Source: an uncultured bacterium (GTDB taxonomy: Bacteria; Pseudomonadota; Alphaproteobacteria; CAISDR01). Taken from it: a DNA stretch of 7,173 bases. Positions 1-6,241 of this stretch are shown here, in pieces. The notes beneath the pieces are model-generated. The model was not told the origin of the DNA and made no database searches. It saw only the letters and a program-made list of their open reading frames with translations. Position numbers and translations under genes: made by a program. Each line of letters begins with the position of its first letter. Within the stretch, counting starts at the first letter, position 1. The DNA is taken from assembly GCA_903884125.1 (NCBI GenBank), contig CAISDR010000342.1, forward strand, positions 1 to 7,173, read 5' to 3'.

Positions 1-64
1 AATTTGTTTCAGTTTCAGCTCCTGTTCGTCCAGCCCCCTGCATTTATCGGAAGTCACGAACCAA
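1..64 (+). promoter_or_regulatory. Leader region upstream of ppk
   Basis: Sixty-four bases before the ppk start, richer in A and T than the genes, especially at 1-30. GGAAG at 49-53 could be a weak ribosome binding site. I see no clear promoter boxes or Pho box, and the region is cut by the window edge. No recognisable end of an upstream gene is visible: the plus-strand frames open here give peptides I cannot match to any family. Confidence 0.3.
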
Positions 65-2356
65 ATGCCCATTTCCCAGCGTTCCGGTAAAGTTGAGCGG
101 CGGGCCAGCCCCAGGCCGCCGGACAGCGTAATTGGCGACGGCGATCGAGCTGGCATAACACCACCCGTTACCGTGGTCGCGAAACAGGGCGGCGCCCGAT
201 CAAAGTCAAAACGCAAGGGCCCGATTGATATCCATTCGCCGGATCGCTTTATCAATCGTGAACTTTCCTGGCTTGCATTCAATAACCGGGTGTTGGAGGA
301 AAGTGCCAATCTGCGACACCCCTTGCTGGAGAGGTTGCGGTTCTTATCGATCTCGGCCGCCAATCTTGACGAATTCTACATGGTCCGGGTGGCCGGCCTG
401 CGCGGACAGATCGCCCAGGGCGTCATGGATATCAGTCAGGACGGACTGACACCGGCAGAACAGCTGGCGCAGGTAAATGAACAGGCTGGTCGTCTGATGG
501 ACTATCAGCAGGCACAGTGGCGATCCCTGCTGGCTGAAATGAAGGAGAACGGCATCTGGGTTTTGAGCCCCGCCGATCTGTCGCTGGAAGATCTGGTCTG
601 GCTGGAAGCGCGATTCCTGGATTCCGTTTTTCCAATTCTGACACCGTTGGCGGTTGATCCGGCGCACCCGTTTCCGTTCATTCCCAACCGTGCGTTCACG
701 CTTGCGCTGCAACTGCAGAACAAGGGTGCCGACAAGCGCCGGATGATGGCGCTGATTCCGATTCCCAGTCAGGTGCAGCGATTTTTCCGCCTGCCGGATC
801 AGGGGCCATCTGGCGCGATCAGGTTTTTGAGTCTTGAAAACCTGATCACGCTGTTTCTGGATCGGCTGTTTCCCGGTTATGCAGTAAAAGGATCGGGTGG
901 TTTCCGCATCCTGCGCGACAGTGATCTGGAAATTGAAGAAGAGGCCGAGGACCTGATGCGGCAGTTTGAGACTGCTTTGAAGCGTCGCCGTCGCGGCAGT
1001 GTCATCAGGCTCAAGATCGAAGACACGATGCCGACCGAACTGCGCAAGTTTGTGACGCGCGAATTGCATGTGTCACCGGATGAAACAGTATTGGTTCATG
1101 GGCTGCTGGGACTGGCGGATGCGGCCCAGCTGATCGTGGATGACCGGCCCCGATTGAAGTTTCAACCCTATAACCCGCGCTTTCCTGAACGGATCAGGGA
1201 TCATGGGGGCGATTGTTTTGCCGCCATTGGCGAAAAAGACATTCTGGTCCATCATCCCTATGAAAGTTTCGACGTGGTGGTGCAGTTTCTGCGTCAAGCG
1301 GCAGCTGATCCCAATGTGGTTGCAATCAAGCAGACGCTTTATCGCACATCAAAGGACAGCCCGATTGTATCCGCGCTGATCGAGGCGGCGGAAAGCGGCA
1401 AGTCGGTAACGGCACTGGTTGAGATCAAGGCGCGCTTTGATGAAGCAGCCAATATGAAATGGGCGCGTGATCTCGAACGCGCCGGGGTTCAGGTTGTCTA
1501 TGGGTTCATTGACCTTAAGACCCATGCCAAAGTCTCGCTAGTGGTCCGGCGCGAAGCTGGTGGCCTCAGGACCTATGTGCATTATGGCACCGGAAACTAT
1601 CATCCGATCAATGCGCGCATTTACACCGACCTGTCGCTGTTTTCAGCTGATCCGGCGCTGGCACGTGATGCGGCCAAATTATTCAATTTCGTCACCGGTT
1701 ATGCCGAGCCGGTGGCTCTTGAAAAAATTGCCATGTCGCCTTTGACCCTGCGTCAAAGGCTGCTTGATTGTATTGATGCTGAAATCGCACATGCCCATGG
1801 CGGACGCCCCGGTGCGATCTGGCTGAAGGTCAATTCGCTGGTCGACGAAGTAATGATCGATGCGCTTTATCGCGCCAGTCAGGCGGGCGTGCGCGTTGAG
1901 ATTGTTGCACGCGGTATTTGCTGCCTACGGCCTGGCGTGCAAGGTTTATCGGACAACATCCACGTCAAAAGTTTGGTGGGACGTTTTCTGGAACATACGC
2001 GCATCGTTGCCTTTGGTGCGGGCCATGGTCTGCCATCTTCCAAGGCGTTGGTGTTCATATCTTCGGCTGACTGGATGCCGCGCAATCTGGACTGGCGGGT
2101 TGAAGCGCTGGTCCCGGTGGAAAACCCCACGGTGCACCAGCAGGTGTTAGAACAGATCATGATCGCAAATCTGAAAGATGAAGCGCACAGCTGGAACCTT
2201 TATCCCGACGGCAGTTATCATCGCATTTCCGCTATAGAGGGGACTGAGCCGTTTAACGCGCATACCTATTTCATGACAAATCCCAGTCTTTCCGGCCGGG
2301 GCAAGGCGCTGCAATATGATGCGCCCACCAAACGACTGATATTAAACACCCCATGA
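65..2356 (+). CDS. ppk: Polyphosphate kinase (PPK1)
   Basis: Makes inorganic polyphosphate by moving the gamma phosphate of ATP to a growing chain, reversibly, through a phosphohistidine. The 763-residue protein has the full PPK1 layout: an N domain from about residue 58 (SPDRFINRELSW, then LDEFYMVRVAGL at 101-112), a middle domain at about 170-370, and two phospholipase-D-like C domains. The histidine matching E. coli His435 is H487 in LKTHAKV; H506 in YVHYGTGNYH matches His454. SADWMPRNLDWRVE (667-680) is the usual late motif. Residues 1-57 are an extra, probably disordered tail with a basic run (KSKRK, 47-51). I kept the ATG at 65 because GGAAG lies 11 bases upstream. A GTG at 173 is an alternative that gives a 727-residue protein but has no visible ribosome site. 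The stop overlaps the ppx start. Family assignment is very secure; the exact start is less so. Confidence 0.97.
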   Translation: MPISQRSGKVERRASPRPPDSVIGDGDRAGITPPVTVVAKQGGARSKSKRKGPIDIHSPDRFINRELSWLAFNNRVLEESANLRHPLLERLRFLSISAANLDEFYMVRVAGLRGQIAQGVMDISQDGLTPAEQLAQVNEQAGRLMDYQQAQWRSLLAEMKENGIWVLSPADLSLEDLVWLEARFLDSVFPILTPLAVDPAHPFPFIPNRAFTLALQLQNKGADKRRMMALIPIPSQVQRFFRLPDQGPSGAIRFLSLENLITLFLDRLFPGYAVKGSGGFRILRDSDLEIEEEAEDLMRQFETALKRRRRGSVIRLKIEDTMPTELRKFVTRELHVSPDETVLVHGLLGLADAAQLIVDDRPRLKFQPYNPRFPERIRDHGGDCFAAIGEKDILVHHPYESFDVVVQFLRQAAADPNVVAIKQTLYRTSKDSPIVSALIEAAESGKSVTALVEIKARFDEAANMKWARDLERAGVQVVYGFIDLKTHAKVSLVVRREAGGLRTYVHYGTGNYHPINARIYTDLSLFSADPALARDAAKLFNFVTGYAEPVALEKIAMSPLTLRQRLLDCIDAEIAHAHGGRPGAIWLKVNSLVDEVMIDALYRASQAGVRVEIVARGICCLRPGVQGLSDNIHVKSLVGRFLEHTRIVAFGAGHGLPSSKALVFISSADWMPRNLDWRVEALVPVENPTVHQQVLEQIMIANLKDEAHSWNLYPDGSYHRISAIEGTEPFNAHTYFMTNPSLSGRGKALQYDAPTKRLILNTP

Positions 2357-3873
2357 GCGCTATTCCGATCCAGAATGCCAGCGGTCAGTCCGGTGTTGAA
2401 CAACGCAATGGACGAATTGGCGTAATCGATATTGGGTCCAATTCTATTCGATTGGTGGTCTATGACCGGCCAACCCGCACACCTGATCCGGTCTTCAACG
2501 AAAAGGCGCTGTGCGGTCTTGGCAAAGTATTGCAGTCAACTGGCAGACTTGATCCTGGCGGGGTTGACATGGCGTTGCGCACATTGGCGCGGTTTCGATC
2601 GCTGGCACAGGCGATGGGTGTAGCCGAGGTTGATATTCTGGCAACGGCGGCTGTGCGCGATGCCGCCAATGGCCCTGAATTCGTGCGCCAGGCCGAGGCG
2701 GTATCCGGTCGTCCTGTGCGCATTTTGTCCGGCGGCGAAGAAGCGCGATATGCAGCCCTTGGCGTTTTATCCTCCATGCCGGACGCTGATGGTGTTGTGG
2801 GTGATCTGGGCGGGGGCTCGCTGGAACTGGTGTCGGTGCGCGATGGACGCATTGGCAAGGGCGAAACTCTGCCCGTTGGTCCGTTACGGCTAGCGGATGG
2901 CTCAAATGGCGATTACGACCGCGCCCGGCGGATGGTGGACGAAGGGCTTTCCAAAAGCAGTCTTTCGGAAATCAAAGGGCGAAAATTATACGCCGTCGGG
3001 GGTACCTGGCGCGCATTGGCGCGGGTGCACATGGCGCGCACAGATTATCCAATTCATATATTGCACCATTATGAGATCCCTCGCGATGACGTGCGCGAAC
3101 TGACAAAACTTCTATCCCGCCAGAGCGGCAAGTCACTCGAAGGTCTGCCGGGTGTTTCGCGCAAACGTCTTGATGTTTTACCGCTGGGCGCGCTGGTCAT
3201 GAACCGGCTGGTGAAGGCCGCTGATATTTCCAGTGTCGTCATCTCGGCCCATGGCGTGCGTGAAGGATGGCTGTTTGACAAACTGCCACCGGCGGATCGC
3301 AATGTTGATCCGATGCTGGCTTATTTTTCGCAGCTTGGTGCGCGTGTCGGGCGATACGGTCAGGTCGGTGAATGGCTGTTTGACTGGTCAGCGCCTTTAT
3401 TCCCATCCGAGACAGTTACCGAAAAACGCCTGCGCCATGCAGCGTGTCTTATGGCAGATGTTGCATGGCGATCGCATCCCGATTATCGCGCGGAACATGC
3501 GACGACTGAGGTTTTACGTGCACCGGCAATCGGTATTGATCATCCATCTCGCGCGTTTCTGGCCCTGACACTTCACTTCCGGTACGAAGGCGACGAGCCG
3601 GGTCCTGAACATCCCCTAGCACGACTTTTGACATCAGAAGAAATGCGACGGGCGCGGATTTTGGGTTTTGCGTTGCGCCTTGGGCAGACGTTTGCTGGTG
3701 GTGCACCCGGTATTATTGCCGAGACACGGCTTTTGGTTGATGCAGAAACAGTTGCGTTGATTGTAGATCCCGCACGCGCTGCCTTTATTGGTGATGCGGT
3801 GCGCAGGCGTGTGGATGGACTGGCTGGATCATTAGGTCGGCGCGGTCTGGTCGCTGTTGCAACTGCCCGCTAG
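2353..3873 (+). CDS. ppx: Exopolyphosphatase, Ppx/GppA family
   Basis: Releases orthophosphate from the ends of polyphosphate chains; relatives of the family also hydrolyse pppGpp. The 506-residue protein shows the actin-like ATPase fold signature: the first phosphate loop VIDIGSNSIRLVVY (24-37, D26), ATAAVRDA (97-104), SGGEEAR (126-132, holding the conserved glutamate pair), the second phosphate loop GDLGGGSLEL (150-159, D151), and AVGGTWRALARV (214-225). Residues about 320-506 form the C-terminal HD-like domain usual in alphaproteobacterial members (RHAACLMADVAWRSHPDY, 361-378); the classic HD pair is not obvious there. The ATG sits in the ATGA overlap with the ppk stop, so translation is probably coupled. 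About 20 residues precede the core, so a later start is possible but not needed. Adjacency to ppk favours polyphosphate over pppGpp as the main substrate; that is inference. Confidence 0.95.
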   Translation: MSAIPIQNASGQSGVEQRNGRIGVIDIGSNSIRLVVYDRPTRTPDPVFNEKALCGLGKVLQSTGRLDPGGVDMALRTLARFRSLAQAMGVAEVDILATAAVRDAANGPEFVRQAEAVSGRPVRILSGGEEARYAALGVLSSMPDADGVVGDLGGGSLELVSVRDGRIGKGETLPVGPLRLADGSNGDYDRARRMVDEGLSKSSLSEIKGRKLYAVGGTWRALARVHMARTDYPIHILHHYEIPRDDVRELTKLLSRQSGKSLEGLPGVSRKRLDVLPLGALVMNRLVKAADISSVVISAHGVREGWLFDKLPPADRNVDPMLAYFSQLGARVGRYGQVGEWLFDWSAPLFPSETVTEKRLRHAACLMADVAWRSHPDYRAEHATTEVLRAPAIGIDHPSRAFLALTLHFRYEGDEPGPEHPLARLLTSEEMRRARILGFALRLGQTFAGGAPGIIAETRLLVDAETVALIVDPARAAFIGDAVRRRVDGLAGSLGRRGLVAVATAR

Positions 3874-3890
3874 TCAGCGGCGCCAATCAA

Positions 3891-3931
3891 AGGGGACAGC
3901 CGAAATGGTCGTCTCGTCTGAAAATGTCTGA
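3891..3931 (+). promoter_or_regulatory. Ribosome site and 8-codon mini-ORF before the 206-residue gene
   Basis: AGGGGA at 3891-3896 is a good ribosome binding sequence. It sits 8 bases before an ATG at 3905, not before the ATG of the next gene at 3924. The 3905 frame reads MVVSSENV and stops at TGA 3929-3931, so its stop lies 3 bases past the next gene's ATG, in another frame. This is the geometry of termination and re-initiation. It may be a leader peptide or chance. The gene's own ATG has no purine-rich site within the usual distance (CGTCTGAAA precedes it). Confidence 0.35.
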
Positions 3932-4544
3932 GATATCGAAGCAACCGGATCGGCGGCGTGACGCCGCGGGCAGCCCACCAGCCAAGGGCGATGCGCTGGT
4001 CGCGGAAGTTCTGGAAATACTGAGCAAGCGCGAAATTACACTGCTTGATATTGCACGTACGCTGGATCAGGCACGAAAGCTTGATCCAAAATCGCTGGAT
4101 TCGGCAATTGCGGATTTCAATCGCACAGCAATGCCGCGCCGGGCCGATGACGCGCAACTGGCGCACGCGGCCGCATCTGCGCAGGTATTTCAGCCGGGGT
4201 TGCGCCGAATGCGCGCGAATGCCCGCCAGCGGCTGATTTTTCAGCAATTGCGCATGGTTTACGGCACGCCCGATCGGGCCATGTATGTGTTGAGCGAAAT
4301 GGCGCGCATCATGCGCTATCGCGCGCCAGGCGAAGATGATCTACGCAGCGCGGGGCATTACGCGGGCGCACAACATACGGCGGCGCTCATCGCTACAGCC
4401 CTTTGGGTCGAGCCTTTTGATCTGTGGCCGCAGGTTCTGGCATCGGCCGGTGCGGCACAGGGAATTTATGTGCGCGATCAGGCTTTGCTGACCAAGGCGC
4501 GCGAACAGGCAATATCCCCATTTAAAACCTTGCGCGCCGATTAA
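3924..4544 (+). CDS. Uncharacterised 206-residue soluble protein downstream of ppx
   Basis: I do not recognise this family. The protein has no signal peptide or convincing membrane segment. It starts with a charged, probably flexible tail (1-22), followed by predicted helical stretches: ALVAEVLEILSKREITLLDIARTL (24-47), a middle rich in alanine and arginine (70-104), FQQLRMVYGTPDRAMYVLSEMARIMRYR (106-133), and a more hydrophobic C-terminal part (GAQHTAALIATALWVEPFDLWPQVL, 148-172). No catalytic motif or metal-binding cluster stands out. Codon use looks like its neighbours, and the frame is clean over 200 codons, which supports a real gene. No ATG, GTG or TTG in frame lies between the ppx stop and 3924, so this start is the first possible. 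It follows ppx by 50 bases with no terminator between, so it may share the ppk-ppx transcript. Its stop overlaps the stop of the minus-strand gene. Confidence 0.78.
   Translation: MSEISKQPDRRRDAAGSPPAKGDALVAEVLEILSKREITLLDIARTLDQARKLDPKSLDSAIADFNRTAMPRRADDAQLAHAAASAQVFQPGLRRMRANARQRLIFQQLRMVYGTPDRAMYVLSEMARIMRYRAPGEDDLRSAGHYAGAQHTAALIATALWVEPFDLWPQVLASAGAAQGIYVRDQALLTKAREQAISPFKTLRAD
3953..3967 (+). repeat. GC-rich palindrome early in the 206-residue gene
   Basis: GCGGCG TGA CGCCGC forms a perfect 6-bp all-GC stem with a 3-base loop; as DNA it is 7-base arms around a single centre base. It lies 29 bases after the A of the ATG. No T run follows, so it is not an intrinsic terminator. It may affect translation or be a by-product of the Arg-Arg-Asp-Ala-Ala codons. 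Confidence 0.4.
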
Positions 4545-4906
4545 AGGCCGCTGGCCCAGTACAGCAAAAGTCCAAAGCCCAGCAATGCCAACAGGGCATG
4601 AACTGCCAGTGTTATGTCTGTCAGACCTTTTGATTTGCGCTTGCCCAAGGCGGCTATGATAGCAATCACCATCGCGGCAGCGATGAACCCGGCGGCAATC
4701 TGTCCGGCCAGAATATCCTGAACCACATCGCCATCGGGTGGTCCGACCATAATCATCAGCAATACTTCAAGGCCGCCAACGCCAAGCAAGAAGTGGATGC
4801 CAATAATTTCCACTTTATTTCGCTGTCCACGCAGATATTGCAGGCCCATCCAAAGGCCAATGGCAATCGTGATCCCCAATAATCCCACAACCGGAAGTGC
4901 CCGCAT
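4541..4906 (-). CDS. Small four-helix inner-membrane protein, unknown function
   Basis: A 121-residue protein from the ATG at 4906. I prefer that start because GGGGGAAG lies just before it; an in-frame TTG at 4918 would overlap this ribosome site. Counting from the ATG, four hydrophobic segments are visible at about 4-24, 33-54, 67-88 and 97-118, so it is almost certainly an integral inner-membrane protein. Connecting loops hold RGQRNK (first loop), a short acidic PPDGD loop, and a basic GKRKSKG loop. By the positive-inside rule both basic loops face the cytoplasm, placing both ends outside. Polar residues within helices include His38 and Glu47 (segment 2) and His103 (segment 4). The fold could suit a small haem or transport protein, but no family is recognised. 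It follows rnd by 29 bases on the same strand, so it is probably the second gene of that transcript. Confidence 0.78.
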   Translation of the reverse strand: MRALPVVGLLGITIAIGLWMGLQYLRGQRNKVEIIGIHFLLGVGGLEVLLMIMVGPPDGDVVQDILAGQIAAGFIAAAMVIAIIAALGKRKSKGLTDITLAVHALLALLGFGLLLYWASGL

Positions 4907-4935
4907 GGCTTCCCCCAATCAGATTGCACCATGCC

Positions 4936-6099
4936 CTAGGATGGCGGCAGATCGATCAACAAAATTTTTGACCCTTTTGCGGCCAATGCCAGTTCGCCAC
5001 GTTTCAACGCCAACGCCGCCTCACCAAAAATCTCGCGCCGCCAGCCTGTCAGTGCATCCACATTAGGCCGATCATGAGCGGCGAGTTGTTCCAGATCGTC
5101 AGTGTTCGCAATAAGCCTTTGGGCGACACCGGCAGTTTCGGATTTCATTTTCAAAAGGACTTTCAACAGATCCACCAGCGGCCCCAGTCCTTCGGGCAGT
5201 GGTTCATCGGTTGAAAGCTTCGGCAGTTCATCATTGGTCATTTCCAGACCGCGGGCGACCGCTTCCAGAAGGCCGGGGCCAAGTTTACCTTCGCCAAATC
5301 CACGCGGCACACCGCGCAGGGCGTTCAGGTCCGAAATATTGCGCGGCGGGTTGGCCGCGATCTCCAGTATCGCCTCGTCCTTTAAGATGCGGCTGCGGGG
5401 CAGGTCACGGCGGCGAGCCTCGATCTCGCGAAAGGCGGCAACAGCCTTAGCAATACCTAGAAACCGTCGGCTGTTCGTGCGCGTCTTCAGACGCCGCCAG
5501 GCTTCTTCCGGATCGGTCTGATAGGTCTGCGGGTCAGCCAGCACGGCCATTTCGGCCCTGACCCAGCTTTCCCGGCCCGTGGCCTCAAGCTTTTTGGCGA
5601 TATGTTCATAGACGATGCGCAAATGGGTAACGTCTTCAAGCGCATAGCGTAATTGGCGTTCGCTTAATGGCCGCCGGGACCAGTCGGTGAACCGTGATCC
5701 CTTGTCCAGACTGGCCTTGGCCAGCTTTTTGACCAGGGTCTCGTAGGATACAGATTCGCCAAAGCCGCAGACCATAGCCGCGACCTGGGTATCAAAGATC
5801 GGGGCAGGCACGATGCCAGCCAGATGGACAAAGATTTCCACATCCTGCCGTGCAGCATGAAAAACTTTGAGCACCGAGGTGTCGGCCATAAGCGCATAAA
5901 GTGGAGCCAGATCTATACCGTCAGCCAGGGGATCGACCATGAAGGCATGGTCGGGGCCTGCCAGCTGGACCAGACATAGCTGGGGGTAATAGGTCGTCTC
6001 GCGCAGAAACTCGGTATCTACGGTGACAAAATCTGCGCCGTGAAGGGGCGCGCATGCCTGGACCAGATCGGCCGATTCGGTGATGACTCTCATTAACAT
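4936..6099 (-). CDS. rnd: Ribonuclease D
   Basis: A cytoplasmic 3'-to-5' exoribonuclease of the DEDDy group that trims the 3' ends of tRNA precursors and other small structured RNAs. All catalytic residues are visible in the 387-residue protein: D28 and E30 (VDTEFLRET), D86 (FHAARQDVE), and Y152 and D156 (RYALEDVTHLR). These two metal-binding pairs and the tyrosine match the E. coli enzyme in order and spacing. The nuclease domain covers about 3-170. An HRDC-type RNA-binding domain follows at about 205-285 (RRFLGIAKAVAAFREIEARR), with a second helical HRDC-like region at about 305-370. Two in-frame ATGs compete: 6099 and 6093. The latter gives MRVITESADL, which looks like the usual family start; neither has a clear ribosome site. 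It is divergent from aspS and probably co-transcribed with the downstream membrane-protein gene. Confidence 0.97.
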   Translation of the reverse strand: MLMRVITESADLVQACAPLHGADFVTVDTEFLRETTYYPQLCLVQLAGPDHAFMVDPLADGIDLAPLYALMADTSVLKVFHAARQDVEIFVHLAGIVPAPIFDTQVAAMVCGFGESVSYETLVKKLAKASLDKGSRFTDWSRRPLSERQLRYALEDVTHLRIVYEHIAKKLEATGRESWVRAEMAVLADPQTYQTDPEEAWRRLKTRTNSRRFLGIAKAVAAFREIEARRRDLPRSRILKDEAILEIAANPPRNISDLNALRGVPRGFGEGKLGPGLLEAVARGLEMTNDELPKLSTDEPLPEGLGPLVDLLKVLLKMKSETAGVAQRLIANTDDLEQLAAHDRPNVDALTGWRREIFGEAALALKRGELALAAKGSKILLIDLPPS

Positions 6100-6241
6100 T
6101 GTTCATAGCGGATCAAATGGGGGCTGTCTTGGGTCCCGGTAGGGTATGGGTGCGGAAAAGTAGCGCCGTCATCTTCTTGACAGGCAATGGCCAGTCATGG
6201 CCCTTTGCGAGCCACTTAAATTTTGACCCCAGAGCACTTTC
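6100..6241. promoter_or_regulatory. Divergent rnd/aspS promoter region
   Basis: This 142-base gap separates two genes transcribed away from each other, so it must hold or overlap both promoters. A perfect TTGACA at 6177-6182 is a candidate -35 box for aspS, but no good -10 box lies 16-18 bases after it (the stretch reads GGCCCTTTGCGA). An AT-rich run, CTTAAATTTT, lies at 6215-6224, too far away for the same promoter. AGAG at 6231-6234 may be a weak ribosome site for aspS. A small inverted repeat, GGCCA-GTCA-TGGCC, lies at 6189-6202. For rnd no boxes stand out. The role is inferred from gene orientation rather than from strong motifs. Confidence 0.45.

Noticed and set aside
7..18. Tandem TTTCAG TTTCAG as a possible Pho-box-like direct repeat
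   Set aside because: Two 6-base copies do not match the usual 7-base half sites with an 11-base period, and the flanks do not extend the pattern.
1..72. A minus-strand open frame running off the left edge, with an ATG at 72 (MGIWFVTSDKCRGLDEQEL)
   Set aside because: The peptide looks faintly gene-like, but only about 24 codons are visible, the frame also stays open back into ppk, and there is no properly spaced ribosome site. It would need sequence to the left of the window.
344..1069. A 241-codon open frame on the minus strand
   Set aside because: It lies entirely within ppk, whose protein is conserved across this stretch. Its translation has no family resemblance and no upstream ribosome site was apparent.
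4797..5521. Plus-strand open frames opposite the membrane-protein gene and rnd
   Set aside because: They oppose well-supported minus-strand coding sequence, and their translations are rich in Arg, Ser and Pro as expected of antisense frames.
6067..6076. ATCGGCCGAT palindrome near the start of rnd
   Set aside because: It is a perfect 10-base palindrome but lies in conserved coding sequence (Glu-Ser-Ala-Asp-Leu) and has no loop for an RNA hairpin.
6189..6202. GGCCA-GTCA-TGGCC inverted repeat as an operator
   Set aside because: Five-base arms in moderately GC-rich DNA are expected by chance, and no second copy was seen nearby.
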